A stretch of DNA of 64,000 nucleotides. Origin: Haliclystus octoradiatus (lineage: Eukaryota; Cnidaria; Staurozoa; Stauromedusae; Haliclystidae). The position numbers and the translations under genes are program-made. Below, in pieces: positions 35,401 through 46,356 of the stretch. Numbering within the stretch: position 1 is the stretch's first letter; the number at the start of each line of letters is the position of its first letter. The DNA is taken from assembly GCA_916610825.1 (NCBI GenBank), contig OU744448.1, positions 10,668,125 to 10,732,124 of the forward strand, given 5' to 3'. The notes beneath the pieces were generated by a model. That model was not told the DNA's origin. It searched no databases and saw only the letters and a list, made by a program, of their open reading frames with translations.

Positions 35401-38400
35401 ACTATACTATAGGATATTATACTATACTATACTATACTATACCATACCACCCTATACTATACTATACTTTACTATACTATACTATACTAATTAACTATAC
35501 TATACTATAGTATACTATACTATAATATACTATACTATACTATACTATACTATACTATAGGATACTATACTATACTATACTATACTATACCATACCACCC
35601 TATCCTATCCTATACTATACTATACTATACTATACTTTACTATACTATACTATAATAATTAACTATACTATACTATCCAAAGACTATAGTATAGTAAGCC
35701 TCGGCATATCCATTTGCAACATGATGGTATGGAGATGACGGATCGTGGTGGATAGCCCAATCAGTACAGAATTTTGAAAAAATTGAGGCAATTGAATTGA
35801 GGTCCACCGTCGGTTGTAAGGCAGACAGGATCTCCCATTGTTGATAGCCATCCCAAAAATACATTGATTACAGCATTAGTGTCAACACCTTTGCCGCAGT
35901 TTACCACCATTGGCCAGCCAGTAAATTTGTCAGTTATGATTAGATATTCGCTACCATATTGATAAAATAGGTCAGCTGCAATGGCCTTTCCAGGTCTTGT
36001 TGGTGGAATATCTGCTAAGAGGGGCTCTGGCTGAAGGCTAGGAAGATATTCAGTACAGGCTTCGCAGGTTGTAAGCATGTTGGTAATGTCGCTGGTGGTG
36101 TTGGGCCAGTAGATGCACTGTCTGGCGCGAGATAGAGTACGGGTCAAGCCAAGATGTGATGCATGGAGCTCTTGTAGCATTGTGCAACGTAACGATGTTG
36201 GGATCTTTATATAGAATCAAGCAATCGTTGAGCAAGGACAGGTCAGATCAAAGCGTCCAATAAGGATGAAGGTCAATATCCAGTTGGCTTTTGAAAGGTG
36301 GGAAGCCAGTTTTCACTAACGGTAGGCCTAGTAGCTTTCTTTGTATCACATCCTTTTCATTTGCTTTGTGGACTTGTTGTAGCAGGGGGTCTTCCAAAAT
36401 TGATGAATTCACATTGTGAATGTCATTGATGTGGTGAATTTGAAGAAATTGATCTATGTCTTCATCTGATGATAGGTCTTCAATGCAAGGCTCGTTGATG
36501 GGGTATCTTGAACAGCAGTCGACAATGGTGTGTAAAGTGCCTTGCCTTCAAACAGCATTTACACGAAAGTTAGATAGCTTTTCCTTCAAGCGAATTAAGC
36601 GAGATGATTCGATGTCACTCAGCATCTTTTGATTGATAATGGAGACCAAGGGCTTGTAGCTCACGATCAGATCCTATTTCGATTTTTGTAAAAGTAATTT
36701 GCATTTTCCAACAGCCAAGATGACAGTAGCGAATTATATCTCTGCCGCTGAGCAGCAGGACTCGGTATCAGTTACAAATCTGGATCCGCATTAAAGTAGC
36801 TTCCATGTGTGGCCTTCTTGTTCACTCCAGAGGGCGTAACCAAGATCTTTAGACTGGGCAGCGTCAGTTTCTAGGCGAATGCGGGCGTTAGGGTCAAACT
36901 ATGGGTGAGAACTCTGGGATTGGTGAGGGCAAGAAGAAGACGATTGAATGATTCTTGGTGACATGTTTCCAAATGAAGGCGGATGATGGGGATAAGAGGG
37001 CTCTCAATGGTAAGGAAAGGGGGGCAATATCCGCTGAAAAGGACTCAAATTGTTGGACAAGTCCACAGAATGATCTCACATCAGATGTCGTTTTTGGCAC
37101 AGGGAACCTCAACACGATGTCGACCAAGCTAGTGTTTACTGTAAAGCCTGCTTTGGTGATGGTGTATCCGCACAAATTAGCTGATGGCTGTGCAAAAATA
37201 AAATGCTTTTTGTTGAGAATGATGCCAAATTTGCTACACCAATTGATGACTTGTTTGACTCGTTGAATGTCGTAGATGATTATGTCTTCCACAATTTTTT
37301 GTACGTTTTGAAGGTCAGCAAGTGCTTCATCTCCTCTCCTGTTATGCTAATCTCCAGCAATTACTAATCCCATGACATTTCTTTTGAATCGATAAAATCC
37401 CCATGGAGTGACGAATGTTGTAAATGGGCGTGGCTCTTTAGCTAGCTCAACTTGCCAGTACCAATACCGAGCGTCTAATGTGGTAAAAAATGTCATATCC
37501 TTGGGTATTTTGGCAACAACTTCTCTTGGTACACGTGCAGGGTACCCTGGTTGTTTAACAACTTTGTTAAATGATGTTAAATCGACTGTAATATGGGGCT
37601 CACTGCTGTTCTTCTTTGGCACCACCACCATTGGGTGTACATCCACTCCGGAGATTCTCCAATTGTCACCTTCTCGATGATGTCTTTGTCAATCATGAAT
37701 TGAAGTTGATTTTTTACTTTTTCTTGCCATTGATAGGGGATTGAGTATGCCTTGTACCTACGACTAGGTAAAGCACCATCGGTGAGGGATACGTGCATCC
37801 GGGGGTCATCCATTGTTTTGAGGGGGCCATCATCTTGGAAGACAGTTTCAAATTCGGTAATCAGGGTTGCTGCATTTGTAGTATCATCTGAGGTATTGGA
37901 GGGCATCAAGGGACCATTGTGGCGTTGGGGTGGGTCGGATCTAGAAGAGAGACTTGTGCATTAACTGGTGGGGTGGATTGGAGGGGCCAGTCTGGGGGTA
38001 ATAGTCCTAGCTTGATGCAACCTTGCTTGCTGAGGAGGGGGCATTCACATGACCAACAACATGAATTTTTGCTTGGTAGCTGTTAGTGCCAAGTGTAACG
38101 GTGAGTGGGCAAACAAGAAGGGTGAGTAGGTGGGTGGAGTTTGCAGTGTACAACTTTTCTTTGTCGGGAGCGAGAGTTTCAATAAGGCCAGGCTTCATTT
38201 TGGTGAGATCAGACCGATCAATCACGTCACAAGCGGCATCAGTGTCTGGGAGCCAATATTCAATTTGGAGGATCCATACTGATGATGAGTCTATAACGTC
38301 AATGTAGAAGGAGTGATGGTGAGGGAGTTGACAAACACATGGTGATTGCTTTTCTTACATTTTTCTGATATTAGTTTAGAAAAACAAACGGCTTCGTAGT

Positions 38401-41400
38401 GGCCAATCCGTTGACAAAAGCCAAATTCACTCTCTAGCAGAGCATTCTCCAAGAGCATAGGGAGATATTCCCCCGCAATGTGTACAAGGGGATTTTTTCG
38501 GGTATCAGTTGGACCTTCTGAGTACTGTTGTTTTTTGTTGGAAATGTTATTGCCATTTTTAAAATTGCGTCGGATATATGAAATCGAGGTTGATGATGCC
38601 AAAACAATTGACGAATTGTCCGCTGAGTAGACCTATATATTAGACTTTTTGGAGAGACGCATCAAAAGTCATCACAACACCAGGAAATATCAAGAGAAGT
38701 CGAAGAATTCTACTATAGGAACAAAGACAAGGAAAATAAGTAGCATTTCTAACATCAAAAAGGACGAATGCAGATTACAATGCACAGAAACACATGATCT
38801 TGAAAATTGCAAGAAGTTCAATAAACTATCAACACAAGAACGAGCAGATCACTGTGAGCGTAAAGGCTTTTGCTTTCGTTGCCTAACACCCAATCATATC
38901 AAACCGAGCTGTGATTCAGAAAAAATATGTGACGCATGTGGGCAAGATCATCACACACTATTGCATCATAAAAAGAAAAAAGAAAGTGCACAATCAACAG
39001 CATCATCAGACTGTATCCAAAACGAAGCAACTACTTCCTCAATAGGTCGACATCATCAAACATGGATGTTAGGTTGCCTGTCCTTCAGATATGGGTCAAA
39101 CTGGTATGAAAACCGTGATGGTACCACAAAGCTTCAAACTGCTAGATGCCTTATAGATGGGGGCTCAGATATGACTCTAATAAAACAATTGCTTGCTTCA
39201 AGTCTCGCAATTGAAGTGACCAAAACAAATATCTCACATGAAGTAGCTGGAGGTAAAAGCTATAAAGAAAATACAATGACATATGATATAACAGTGGGAA
39301 AAATAGATCCAATACAAGAAATTGGAAAGGTCAAGGCATATGGTATTAAAAGAACATGCAGCTCGTGTAGTAAGCTGCAGCACAATTTTATTTAATGAAA
39401 ATAAACATTTATGTAAGAAAGACCAAATAGACATTGAAGGAGGTGACATTGGTATATTGCTTGGAAGAGATGCACAAGGTTGTCATTTAGAAATGTCAGG
39501 GTTCGCAGCAACAGATGGACAATAGGCAGGTCCACTAAAATTTAAGTATGTACTTTAAACATATCCATACGAAGATCAAAGGATAAGTTTAATATCCCCG
39601 TTTTTTTTTTCCAAAAATATCGACAAACCATCTAGATATGTCTTCAAATGACATTGCGTAACCATGGTTACGAAACGGCAAGTTTTGGTGGGTGAAAGAA
39701 TGTGACGTCATAATTCGGACAAAGTGAGAAATCTAGTATTATCATGACTTGATATCCAATACCGTTCATCCATCAATTCGTCATTTTTTATCCAAATTTT
39801 TTGTGAATAGTATTATCAGAACAGCTGATTTTTAAACGAGACTAAGGGTAAAGTTTTGTTTCTTTTTTCGGTTTGTCCTTTTTGTAGCGAAACAAAACAA
39901 ATCCTTTCCATATCTTTCTCTCGCGGTTCCGACCGCAAACGAACAAAATCAAGTTTTCCATATTCGATTTCTAAAGGCCCTATAAAAGCCCAGGCTTAGC
40001 ATCATTGACGCTGAAAACGTCATCACCAATCTATTGTTTCTCTTTAGTTCTCAGCCAGACCAATCTGCACGTGCACGACGTGTGAACACACTGTTTTGTC
40101 AAAGACCTTCAAAGTGTTTGTTCACTTCAAACCGAAAAGGTTCACTCGTCTTTACCAAAGTCTCACCGAAAAGCAGGCAGCATTAACTTGGATATATATA
40201 TACATTTGATATTTAGAGAAGAAACCTCACTCATATATAAACGGCTTAGATCATCACTCGAGCATCAAAATAGTGTTATTTTTATTTATCAAATCTTCGT
40301 TCTTTTATTTCGTCTGTCATGCATCATCAACTGTTGCTTGTGTTATTATTATCACCAGATATAAGACGGTGAAATCGCATTCATTGTGCTTTTATTTGGA
40401 TTAACAGACACTTTAAATGGACCAATCAACGCTTTACCAATTCTAGATCTGGATTTATTCTAGTAAATCATAACTCAAATTCAATAAAGTTGCCGTTTAA
40501 ATAAAAATATTTTACACATCGATCACACATGCTACGACAATTTATGTCGAGGCGTATAATTTTTTGAAAACCGAAAAGCAATTTATGATTCATTTCGCAT
40601 TGATTAACAAATATTACTTGGATCAATGATTAATCATTAATAATGCTAGTTTGTGTGAAGGAAATGGACGATATTGATGTTGTAGCTATATTTAGTTATA
40701 TATCTATGTTATCCCATTCATCAGCGAAGACAGCGAATGTTGTTTTTATAGAATCATGGTAGAATCATAGCTACAATAAGTTTGATCATATGATAGGCCA
40801 TATGATTCGCGAGAAAATAACGTGGATAATTAGCTAATAAATGGTAGATCATACAACTCCTTTAACTTATTATCCAACTTGTTTGAAATTTTATGTGTGT
40901 ATTTTGAAATGCAAATAATTTGCTCAGCTAGGCTATCCATCCTTGTTTCTTCTCGCTTCGAAACTCGAACCATGCTCGGAAAGTAGACAAAACAACGTAA
41001 ATTGATATAAATATTTCAGAGCGATTTCCATTGATGAATATTTCAGGTCACCGTAATAAGTTTTTTGAAGTCAGTCTTCAATATTTTGAACAGGAACAGC
41101 AGTGCTAATGGAAATGATTACATTCAAATTTGACGTTCAACGATACCAATAATCACAAAAAATGCTAAAGTCTCCATTGTTTAGCCGGAGTTTGATTTTG
41201 TTCTGTCCGGGAAATGACGTCATAATATAGCAAGCCAATCACAAATCGTTTTGACGTTCTACGATATTTTTGGATTTAAAACTCAAAAATGAAGGGTTTT
41301 TGGAATTTTTATCAGTTTAATGGAATTCTGCGGGTATGATATATCCGAAACAAGAATAAAATCAACTTTGAAATTTCTAGTGGATCTGCCTATTGCATTC

Positions 41401-44088
41401 ACCAATTGGTATTGAATGTCCGTTAGGTTGGTCAATTCGGTGATGTAACTGATCATGATAGCTCAAATTCAAATGTAAAACAAATTACAACGGTGAAGAA
41501 AATTAAAAGTTATAACTTGAGAGTACACAAATACAATCCAGTTGATGTGTTGCTGACTTAAGACTCAAACATTGATCAACGGTTTAGTAAGAAGCCAGAT
41601 ACTCTTCTAGAAAATACTATAGAAACATTGGGAAAAGATGACGCCACAGAAGCAATAGATGTTGAACATGACAGTGATGACACAGGCGAAACCAAGGAAA
41701 AGAAGAAGAGAAAGAGTAAGAGAAGAAAAAGAAATAAAACTATTAATTTATTAAACAATACAGCACCAGCAACAAATATACAAGAAGAAATAAGCTTGAA
41801 TGTTATGTCTACTCTAGCTTAAAGCAGAGATTGGAAAAAAGAAATAGAAAAACATGGATATATATGTAATAGAAGAACTGCACTCAACAGATATAATAAT
41901 TGGATAATTGGAATTGCTGACAATTATTCTTAATTTTATTAAGAACTGTTTATTTTGCTGTCAAAGAAAGTTCCAGTAGCCTATATAGGCTACAATCAAA
42001 TGAATAAGTACCAAAAGCAATTTTGAAAGTAGCCAATGTTACAGCTGTATATCCAGGTCTAGATAAACTTGTTAGAAAAGTAAAGCTAAAACAGGTGAAT
42101 ACAACCGACCAATCTGCAAATTATGTCTTATTGCAACCAATGAAGAGCTGAAAGAAAGATGTTTGAATGAGAAAGACTTGATCCATAAAGAGTAAAATAT
42201 GAAAATTACAATTAAACAAAAACAATTTGATTTATAGACAATGAGAACCTTGACAATTAGAATAAATTCACCATAAATGGATATGGAATATTGATTAATT
42301 TTGTTTTCATTTGAAATAACCATTTCAAATTTGAATGGAGTGGAAATTAATAAATCAGTTATATGTTAGGTTGTCAGTTATTAAATAAAGCTTTTATAAT
42401 TTATGATACCAGGCGTTTGATACATAGCAACGGGGTATCCAGTAACCCGATAACGTGCAGTAACATGCCAATACTCCATAGTGCGCTCAATGCATTCGGT
42501 CAATACAACTACTACAACATTTATTCGCCTTGGGAAATTACATTCCAAGGTTTCGATGATTGATCTCCCCCCTCCACTAAAAAGATTTTATTGTTTAGCC
42601 TTCTAAGTATGATTAGGAATTTCACTGACTAGGCAGTGTGACTGGTGCTTGCTGGTGAGGTGGTGACAGGCCCCATTGCCTACTGCATACAAGTTGTATG
42701 ATACACAGATCACACTACCAGCCAAGCACCAAAGGCTAAATACAAGACTAGCAAACAGAGGCACCAATTCCAACAAATAAATATGCAAGTTTGCTAGGTT
42801 AAACTATCTCAGTTTTACAAAATCCATTCAACATAAATATTAATTTTTTAACTGATTTCAAAAGTGTGAAAGAGCCTATGTCCATAAATATGCTTTACTA
42901 TGCTACATGAAAACCTGTAAATAGAAGCCAATAGATATGTATCTGAGAAATTGACCACTATATGCAGGTTGTCTTTATATACAGGGATGATTCAATAAAA
43001 CGATATCTTGCACATTGCAACAGTGGTCACTATAGACAGGTGGTCGTTTATAGAGGTCAACTGGGTATTATAACAGGTTTTATAGTACATCAGCTTTACC
43101 AACCACACAGACACCTGTATGATATGATTATAAGCACTATGGAAAAGACAATGAATACATAAACATTTGAAACAATACTCTACTTACAGGTATACATATG
43201 GTCCTTTCTGTGTTAAGTTTGGGCGTTTGTTATTCTGGACTTCTTCAGGGTTGACACAATCAAATACATAGTAATTCATATAAACAGGAGATGTTGGAGA
43301 TTTCCATTCATCTAATGATTGTGTGTCATTCTTCAGTGCGACTTGCTATTGAGAGATTCACATATGATAGGTCACAAAATAATGACGTATAAGGTCTATG
43401 TAGAATGTAGATTGAAAACATAATAATCACTGATCTACATGATGAATTATAACCAAAGTATAGAGCTTTTTCACATCGGTTATAGGCTGGTGTTGCATAA
43501 CAATACAACAAGGGGGTCAAGATCTTTAAAATACATCACCAGGTTCATCATTCTGTTCTTTAAATAATTTCCAAGGGACTCACTGCGTCTATTACTTACT
43601 CCATCTATAGAAAATGTACATCGCAATAAAAAATAATTCAGTTTACGATGAGTGAATGTCATCAGACATGTTTATTATAATTATAATTATTATTTCTGAG
43701 ACAGATCCTTTAACATAACATAACAATGGTACAACGACCACACATCCGTTTCAAATAAAGACAATTCGAGGTCACAAGTTATTTATTGCTCAATCAATTT
43801 GAATTATTTTGAATAAAATAATATGTAGCAATGTTAAAGCAATATAGTTATTTTTATGGACATTTCTATCGTACATCAAATTGCAATATCCAATGGTAAA
43901 TATAGATGATGGATTTTATGATCAAAACAAACATGTTACAACTATTTTTAACTTACGTCGTTAACATTGTCATCAATCATCGTTTTAAATAAGAATATTG
44001 CACCAACTCCAAGTCCAATGAATAAAATTGCTAATATTGCAAAAGTTATAATTTGACAGCAATGACTGCAACATCTTTTACCACCCAT
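23464..44088 (-). CDS. CD36-family scavenger receptor (SCARB2/LIMP-2-like), 12-13 exons
   Basis: Exons in coding order: 44088-43957, 43345-43188, 32116-31966, 31215-30967, 29403-29300, 29204-29155, 28296-28227, 26872-26697, 26571-26453, 25725-25652, 25167-25116, 24422-24233, and probably 23520-23464. Phases agree through exon 12, giving 508 residues, normal for the family. Exon 1 has a cysteine-rich start and the first membrane span. Family marks follow: SPTSPVYMNYYVFDCVNPEE, QKGPYVY, YNGTSG, TDLCR, the Cys-rich FCVPKCFPSG, SAPHFFQGDP, YTGITMQAYKRLQVNLYV, NIRTMIHPILYLEE, then the second span in exon 12. The protein is a double-pass receptor that binds lipids or lipoproteins. Exon 13 encodes ENSRLLG, an acidic dileucine type of lysosomal signal, but its phase is one base off exon 12, so a small linking exon is missing from my model. 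Reading through exon 12 instead adds 11 residues and stops at 24192. Confidence 0.9.
24685..24968. mobile_element. Mutator-like MITE, 284 bases, exact 9-base target duplication
   Basis: The ends begin TAGC(A/C)TGCG and stay complementary for about 70 bases (GCAGACCTACTATTTT, then TCAAGCGTAGG). The 9-base sequence GGTTTTTGG flanks both sides exactly (24676-24684 and 24969-24977). Long inverted repeats with 9-base duplications are the mark of Mutator-like elements. No transposase. It lies in the CD36-like gene, intron 11. Confidence 0.8.
25495..25546. repeat. 12-base minisatellite (GCTCTTACAGGG, about four copies)
   Basis: Four imperfect units in tandem in CD36-like intron 10. The period of 12 keeps all frames open, which explains several short overlapping open frames here. 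Confidence 0.8.
25808..25988 (+). mobile_element. CAGT-ended TA MITE, copy 1
   Basis: Begins CAGTCAGACCTGTTATAA, ends with a partial complement, and is flanked by TA on both sides. The body contains CTGTCTATAGCGGTCACT and ATGGTCAATTTATCTACC. Ends of this type and a TA target are typical of Tc1/mariner elements. Other copies lie at 30079, 42907, 54557 and 63289. Confidence 0.7.
26980..27890. repeat. Two facing copies of a second tRNA-derived SINE (inverted pair)
   Basis: A tRNA-like head on the plus strand (about 26985-27060) has an A-box-like TGGTGTAGTAGTTAGGGC and a B-box-like GGGTTCAACGCC. It is followed by about 300 bases (27087-27380) that recur as the complement at 27598-27890. Shared words include GGGTGAGAAAAG, TTTGCTGTGT and ATCACGAAACAGCAGAGTT. 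The right-hand copy lacks the tRNA head. The spacer is about 215 bases. This lies in CD36-like intron 7. Confidence 0.65.
28774..28956. mobile_element. MITE packed with the palindrome GTTCATGAAC
   Basis: The ends are CCCTGC(G)AAAAAA and its complement. Between them the palindrome GTTCATGAAC or a close variant occurs about eight times in roughly 140 bases. No coding capacity. It lies in CD36-like intron 6. Family not determined. Confidence 0.6.
29716..29940. repeat. Long hairpin in CD36-like intron 4
   Basis: Arms of about 85 bases (29716-29802 and 29857-29940) are near-complements: ACCATGACTGTTACC, GCATAATGCTTTG, GTAAACAAATCAGGC. The loop is about 55 bases. Probably a foldback MITE. Confidence 0.7.
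30079..30254 (+). mobile_element. CAGT-ended TA MITE, copy 2 (best preserved)
   Basis: Starts CAGTCAAACCTGTTATAA and ends ACAGGTTCACTG, with TA on both flanks. Internal words CTGTCTATAGTGGTCAC and GGTCAATTTATCTACC match the other copies. Confidence 0.75.
32581..33632. mobile_element. Non-autonomous DNA transposon with subterminal ATCCGA repeats (hAT-like)
   Basis: Left edge AGGTCTGCATCGGATC, right edge (complement) GTCTACCTTGCGAATCC. The first 180 bases hold about nine ATCCGA words, and the last 110 bases hold another set in both orientations. Dense subterminal repeats are usual transposase binding sites in hAT elements. The centre has no coding frame, and the frame at 32606-32803 (-) is the repeat itself. 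I could not fix the target duplication. Similar ATCCGA-rich edges appear at 29520-29560 and 30850-30930. CD36-like intron 2. Confidence 0.5.
34800..38602 (-). mobile_element. Ty3/Gypsy-type LTR retrotransposon fossil
   Basis: Order along the minus strand: a gag knuckle-like CQRIGHYEAVC and protease region (38.6-38.0 kb), reverse transcriptase (37.9-37.0 kb; HPMVVVPKK, LDARYWYWQVEL, FVTPWGFYRFKR), the RNase H side (KTTSDVRSFCGL at about 37.1 kb), then an integrase with its zinc-binding and core regions (36.2-35.7 kb; HASHLGLTRTLSRARQCIYW, LTTDGGPQF) and a C-terminal part (35.2-34.8 kb). Order and motifs fit Ty3/Gypsy. It is broken, with roughly ten or more breaks, and I found no end repeats. 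It lies opposite in strand within the BEL/Pao fossil, so it inserted later. Confidence 0.8.
35197..35690. repeat. TATAC pentanucleotide microsatellite, ~490 bases
   Basis: Nearly uninterrupted ACTAT/TATAC units with occasional GGATACTAT and CCACCC variants. It has expanded inside the integrase part of the Ty3/Gypsy fossil. The tyrosine-rich open frame at 35152-35394 is only this repeat. Confidence 0.95.
39525..41390. mobile_element. TA-flanked non-autonomous DNA transposon, copy A (1,866 bases)
   Basis: Ends GGCAGGTCCACTAAAATTT and, as complement, GGCAGATCCACTAGAAATTT. TA stands on both sides. About 200 bases in from each end is a TGACGTCA palindrome beside CGGACA. No frame encodes a transposase. 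Copy B at 51258-52901 is nearly identical apart from two deletions. It lies within the BEL/Pao fossil, so it is younger than that insertion. The TA target suggests a Tc1/mariner-type mobiliser, but its length is large for a MITE. Confidence 0.8.
41393..42340. other. Unclassified degenerate sequence beside the BEL/Pao fossil
   Basis: Contains a short lysine/glutamate-rich open frame at 41628-41822 and scattered short frames. It may be the decayed tail of the BEL/Pao element or a third element. I see no diagnostic motif. Confidence 0.3.
42609..42778. repeat. Imperfect hairpin with GGTGCTTGNCTGG arms
   Basis: GGTGCTTGCTGG near the left is matched by CCAGCCAAGCACC on the right, and the outer parts TAGGAATT and AATTCCAA also pair. 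It resembles the arms of the element at 54916. Short and degraded, in CD36-like intron 2. Confidence 0.35.
42907..43086 (-). mobile_element. CAGT-ended TA MITE, copy 3 (reverse, decayed)
   Basis: Complement of the copy at 30079: AACCTGTAAATAGAAGCCAA, AAATTGACCACTATA, GTGGTCACTATAGACAGG and TATAACAGG in order. The outermost bases are degraded. It lies in CD36-like intron 2, about 100 bases from exon 2. Confidence 0.6.
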
Positions 44089-44758
44089 TTTGTTGAAGAA
44101 CTAAAAATATTTAGTCCTACAACCACGACACTTCAATCTAAAAGAACTGTTCTGTCTAAAACAGTCTGGACGAAACAGAGCACGTGATCTGCACAAACAT
44201 CAATCACACGTTGGAATAATCTGGATAAATCACACTTCAGTCCTTTCGTTGTCTCGCATTGTATCTGAATAATTTGATTAATCAGCAGTTTTGATTCGCA
44301 GTTACTTTCGTAGTGATTTTATTTCGAGTTTTTTGAAGCTAAATCCAGTTTTTGACTAGGTTGACCTTCATCTAGCTACTGCCTACATGCTAAAAAATAA
44401 ATATTGATATCAAAAGACAAGACAATGTTTGACAATGGGGCACACCGCGATCTCGGTTCCCGGTCTCGGTTTGTACGAGCTGAATGTTTTCCCGCAACTA
44501 TGCGCAAAAATGAGTTGTTAAAGTCTTCAATGACAATAATAAACCAAGACACTGTTACACATGTCTGCATATATGCATAACCTAAAAGAAGTGAACCGGT
44601 ACGGTACACTAACATGTGAAAAGCAGAAAGAAAGTAAACAATTAACCGAAGAAAGTGAATGATTGCTGTGTGAATAATTAAAGTGTAAATAAAGAACGCA
44701 AATGAGGCTCCCAGATTTGGTCGAACTCGAGACTTTGTTTTGTTTCAGTTTTTAGTTT
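44089..44758. promoter_or_regulatory. Divergent promoter region of the CD36-like and nocturnin genes
   Basis: The two genes are head to head with about 670 bases between start codons. A perfect E-box CACGTG lies at 44181-44186, and GATCTCGGTTCCCGGTCTCGG near 44450 is a small GC-rich repeat. Vertebrate nocturnin is clock-controlled through E-boxes, so the site is suggestive only. No TATA box was identified. Confidence 0.45.
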
Positions 44759-46356
44759 TTGACAAATAACAGTTTGCACTATTGCACTACTATTCTGTCC
44801 AAACTTACAAAGGATCTTCCTTTGATTAATATGTTTTATTTCATGGAAAAGATGAATGACGACATTGCTTCTGATAATAGGAAACAGCAATTTCAGAAAT
44901 TAGGTCGCAAGTTTTATAGATTGGAAGAGGAAAAAGTTACAAACAAAGTCACAACTGAAAGTAATAGTTTCCGTGTTTTACAGTGGAATGTTCTGGCTGA
45001 TGGTAAGATCATTCACATATATCCACACCTTGAAATTATAGCAGAACATAAGACACTGAAGAATCCCTTTTCAGTTGATTGAGTAGAAATTAAAGAGCGT
45101 GAAGTATCCTAGGAATGTCGTTCCTCTCTCTGAATAAAAAAGAAATCATCATCATTTTTGTGTTAAATGTATATAAACTGTATTTAATCCTGTTATCAAT
45201 CCGAATCCGACCTTTACAGTGTCATAGTGTGCTATACTTGAATCGGTCGCAGGCTTCATGAAAATTATGTTAATTTTATCAATAACAAAAAACTTCTCAG
45301 TTGGTTGAGTCGAAAAAAGTGGGGATCAGTAGCCCAGGCCTTAGGGATGATGTTCCTGATTGTAGATCATGTGAATTGTTTGGTAAATGCTGTACAATTA
45401 TCCTGTTATCAATCCGATTTCTAATCTCGATCTTATCATATAGTGTGTTACTCGACCGTAGGTAAATCATGAAAGTTATATCAAGTATAAAAATTCAAGT
45501 TTCATCTTATTCGTCTTTCCTTCTTGCAGCATTGTCAGAATCAAGTTCAACACATAACTTCATCAAAGTCGATCCATCTTATTTGAAATGGTCTCATCGT
45601 AAAGAACTTATTCTGAATCATATTCAACATCTAGATGGAGACATCATCAGTTTACAAGAAATTGATCATTATTATGATGATTTTTATCCAGTTTTTAAAT
45701 CTTTAGGATATGAAGGTATATTTCATCCAAAAATAGACTCACCGTGTTTCCGTATGCCAGATAACAATGGACCCGATGGAGTTGCATTATTTTATCGTAA
45801 ATCAAAATTCTCTTGTATTCATTATTCTTGTTATTATATGATGAACTCTGATGGAAAATTTGGTAATCAGCCGGTAATTATTGCTCGACTATGTGATACA
45901 GCATCTGGGAGAACCATTATTATTGCTACAACACATTTTAAAGCTAAAAAAGGATTTGAACAATTACGTCTTCAACATTCTAATCAACTTATTGCATTTA
46001 TAAATAATGCAGCAAAATTATGTACAACAAAACCAAGCATTATAATATGCGGGGATTTTAATGGTGAAAGCTCTGAGGATTTTTACAATAGAATTTGTAA
46101 TGATAAAGATTTAAATTTAAATGATGCATATGGAAAGATTTATGATAATCAAATGCCATTTACGACATGGAAAATAAGACCGGATCATGAAGTAAAACAT
46201 ACAATTGATTACATATGGTATTCAAAGGAAGAATTAATATTCTCTAAGGTGCTTCTTGCACCAGAAGATAGTTCTATCCCAGAAACAAGATACCCTTCTA
46301 TTGATCACCCTTCAGATCATCTATTATTATGTTGTGACTTTAAATTTAATAACTGA
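44759..46356 (+). CDS. NOCT: Nocturnin (NADP(H) 2'-phosphatase, EEP nuclease family)
   Basis: Exons 44759-45002 and 45530-46356 join in phase 1, giving about 356 residues. Nocturnin is an EEP-fold enzyme, once seen as a deadenylase and now known to remove the 2' phosphate from NADP(H); in vertebrates it is linked to clock and metabolism. Exon 1 ends in FRVLQWNVLADA across the junction. Exon 2 carries LKWSHRKELIL, the metal-binding ISLQEIDHY, FHPKIDSPC, NNGPDGVALFY, ATTHFKAKKG, ICGDFNGE, FTTWKIRPD, HTIDYIWYS and the final SDHLLLCCDF, all in family order. Met1 at 44759 or the ATG at 44831 could start it. The N-terminus is short and shows no obvious mitochondrial presequence, which vertebrate forms have. 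A polyadenylation signal lies at 46574. It shares a promoter region with the CD36-like gene. Confidence 0.93.
45044..45480 (+). repeat. Imperfect tandem duplication in the nocturnin intron
   Basis: Two degenerate units of roughly 200 bases. Both carry TCAGTTG(A/G)TTGAGT, then TCCTGTTATCAATCCGA, then a TAGTGTG(C/T)TA-like stretch. It fills most of the 527-base intron. It could be two copies of one short interspersed repeat. Confidence 0.5.

Larger units (their letters stand above)
33861..42390 (+). mobile_element. BEL/Pao LTR retrotransposon fossil, nested host of other elements
   Basis: A 50-base block starting TGGAAATTAATAAATCA and containing TATGTTAG and GTCAGTTATTAAATAAAG occurs at 33861-33911 and again at 42341-42390, in the same orientation. 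These are probably remnants of the end repeats. Inside, on the plus strand, is a basic gag-like start at about 34180-34600 beginning ATGGCGGCC. From 38649 to 39524 there is a gag zinc-knuckle region (CFRCLTPNHIKPSC and CDACGQDHH) and an aspartic protease stretch (LIDGGSDMTLI, then GILLGRDAQG). No reverse transcriptase or integrase of this family is seen, so it is internally deleted and clearly broken many times. A Ty3/Gypsy fossil and a TA-flanked DNA transposon interrupt it. Old. Confidence 0.6.
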
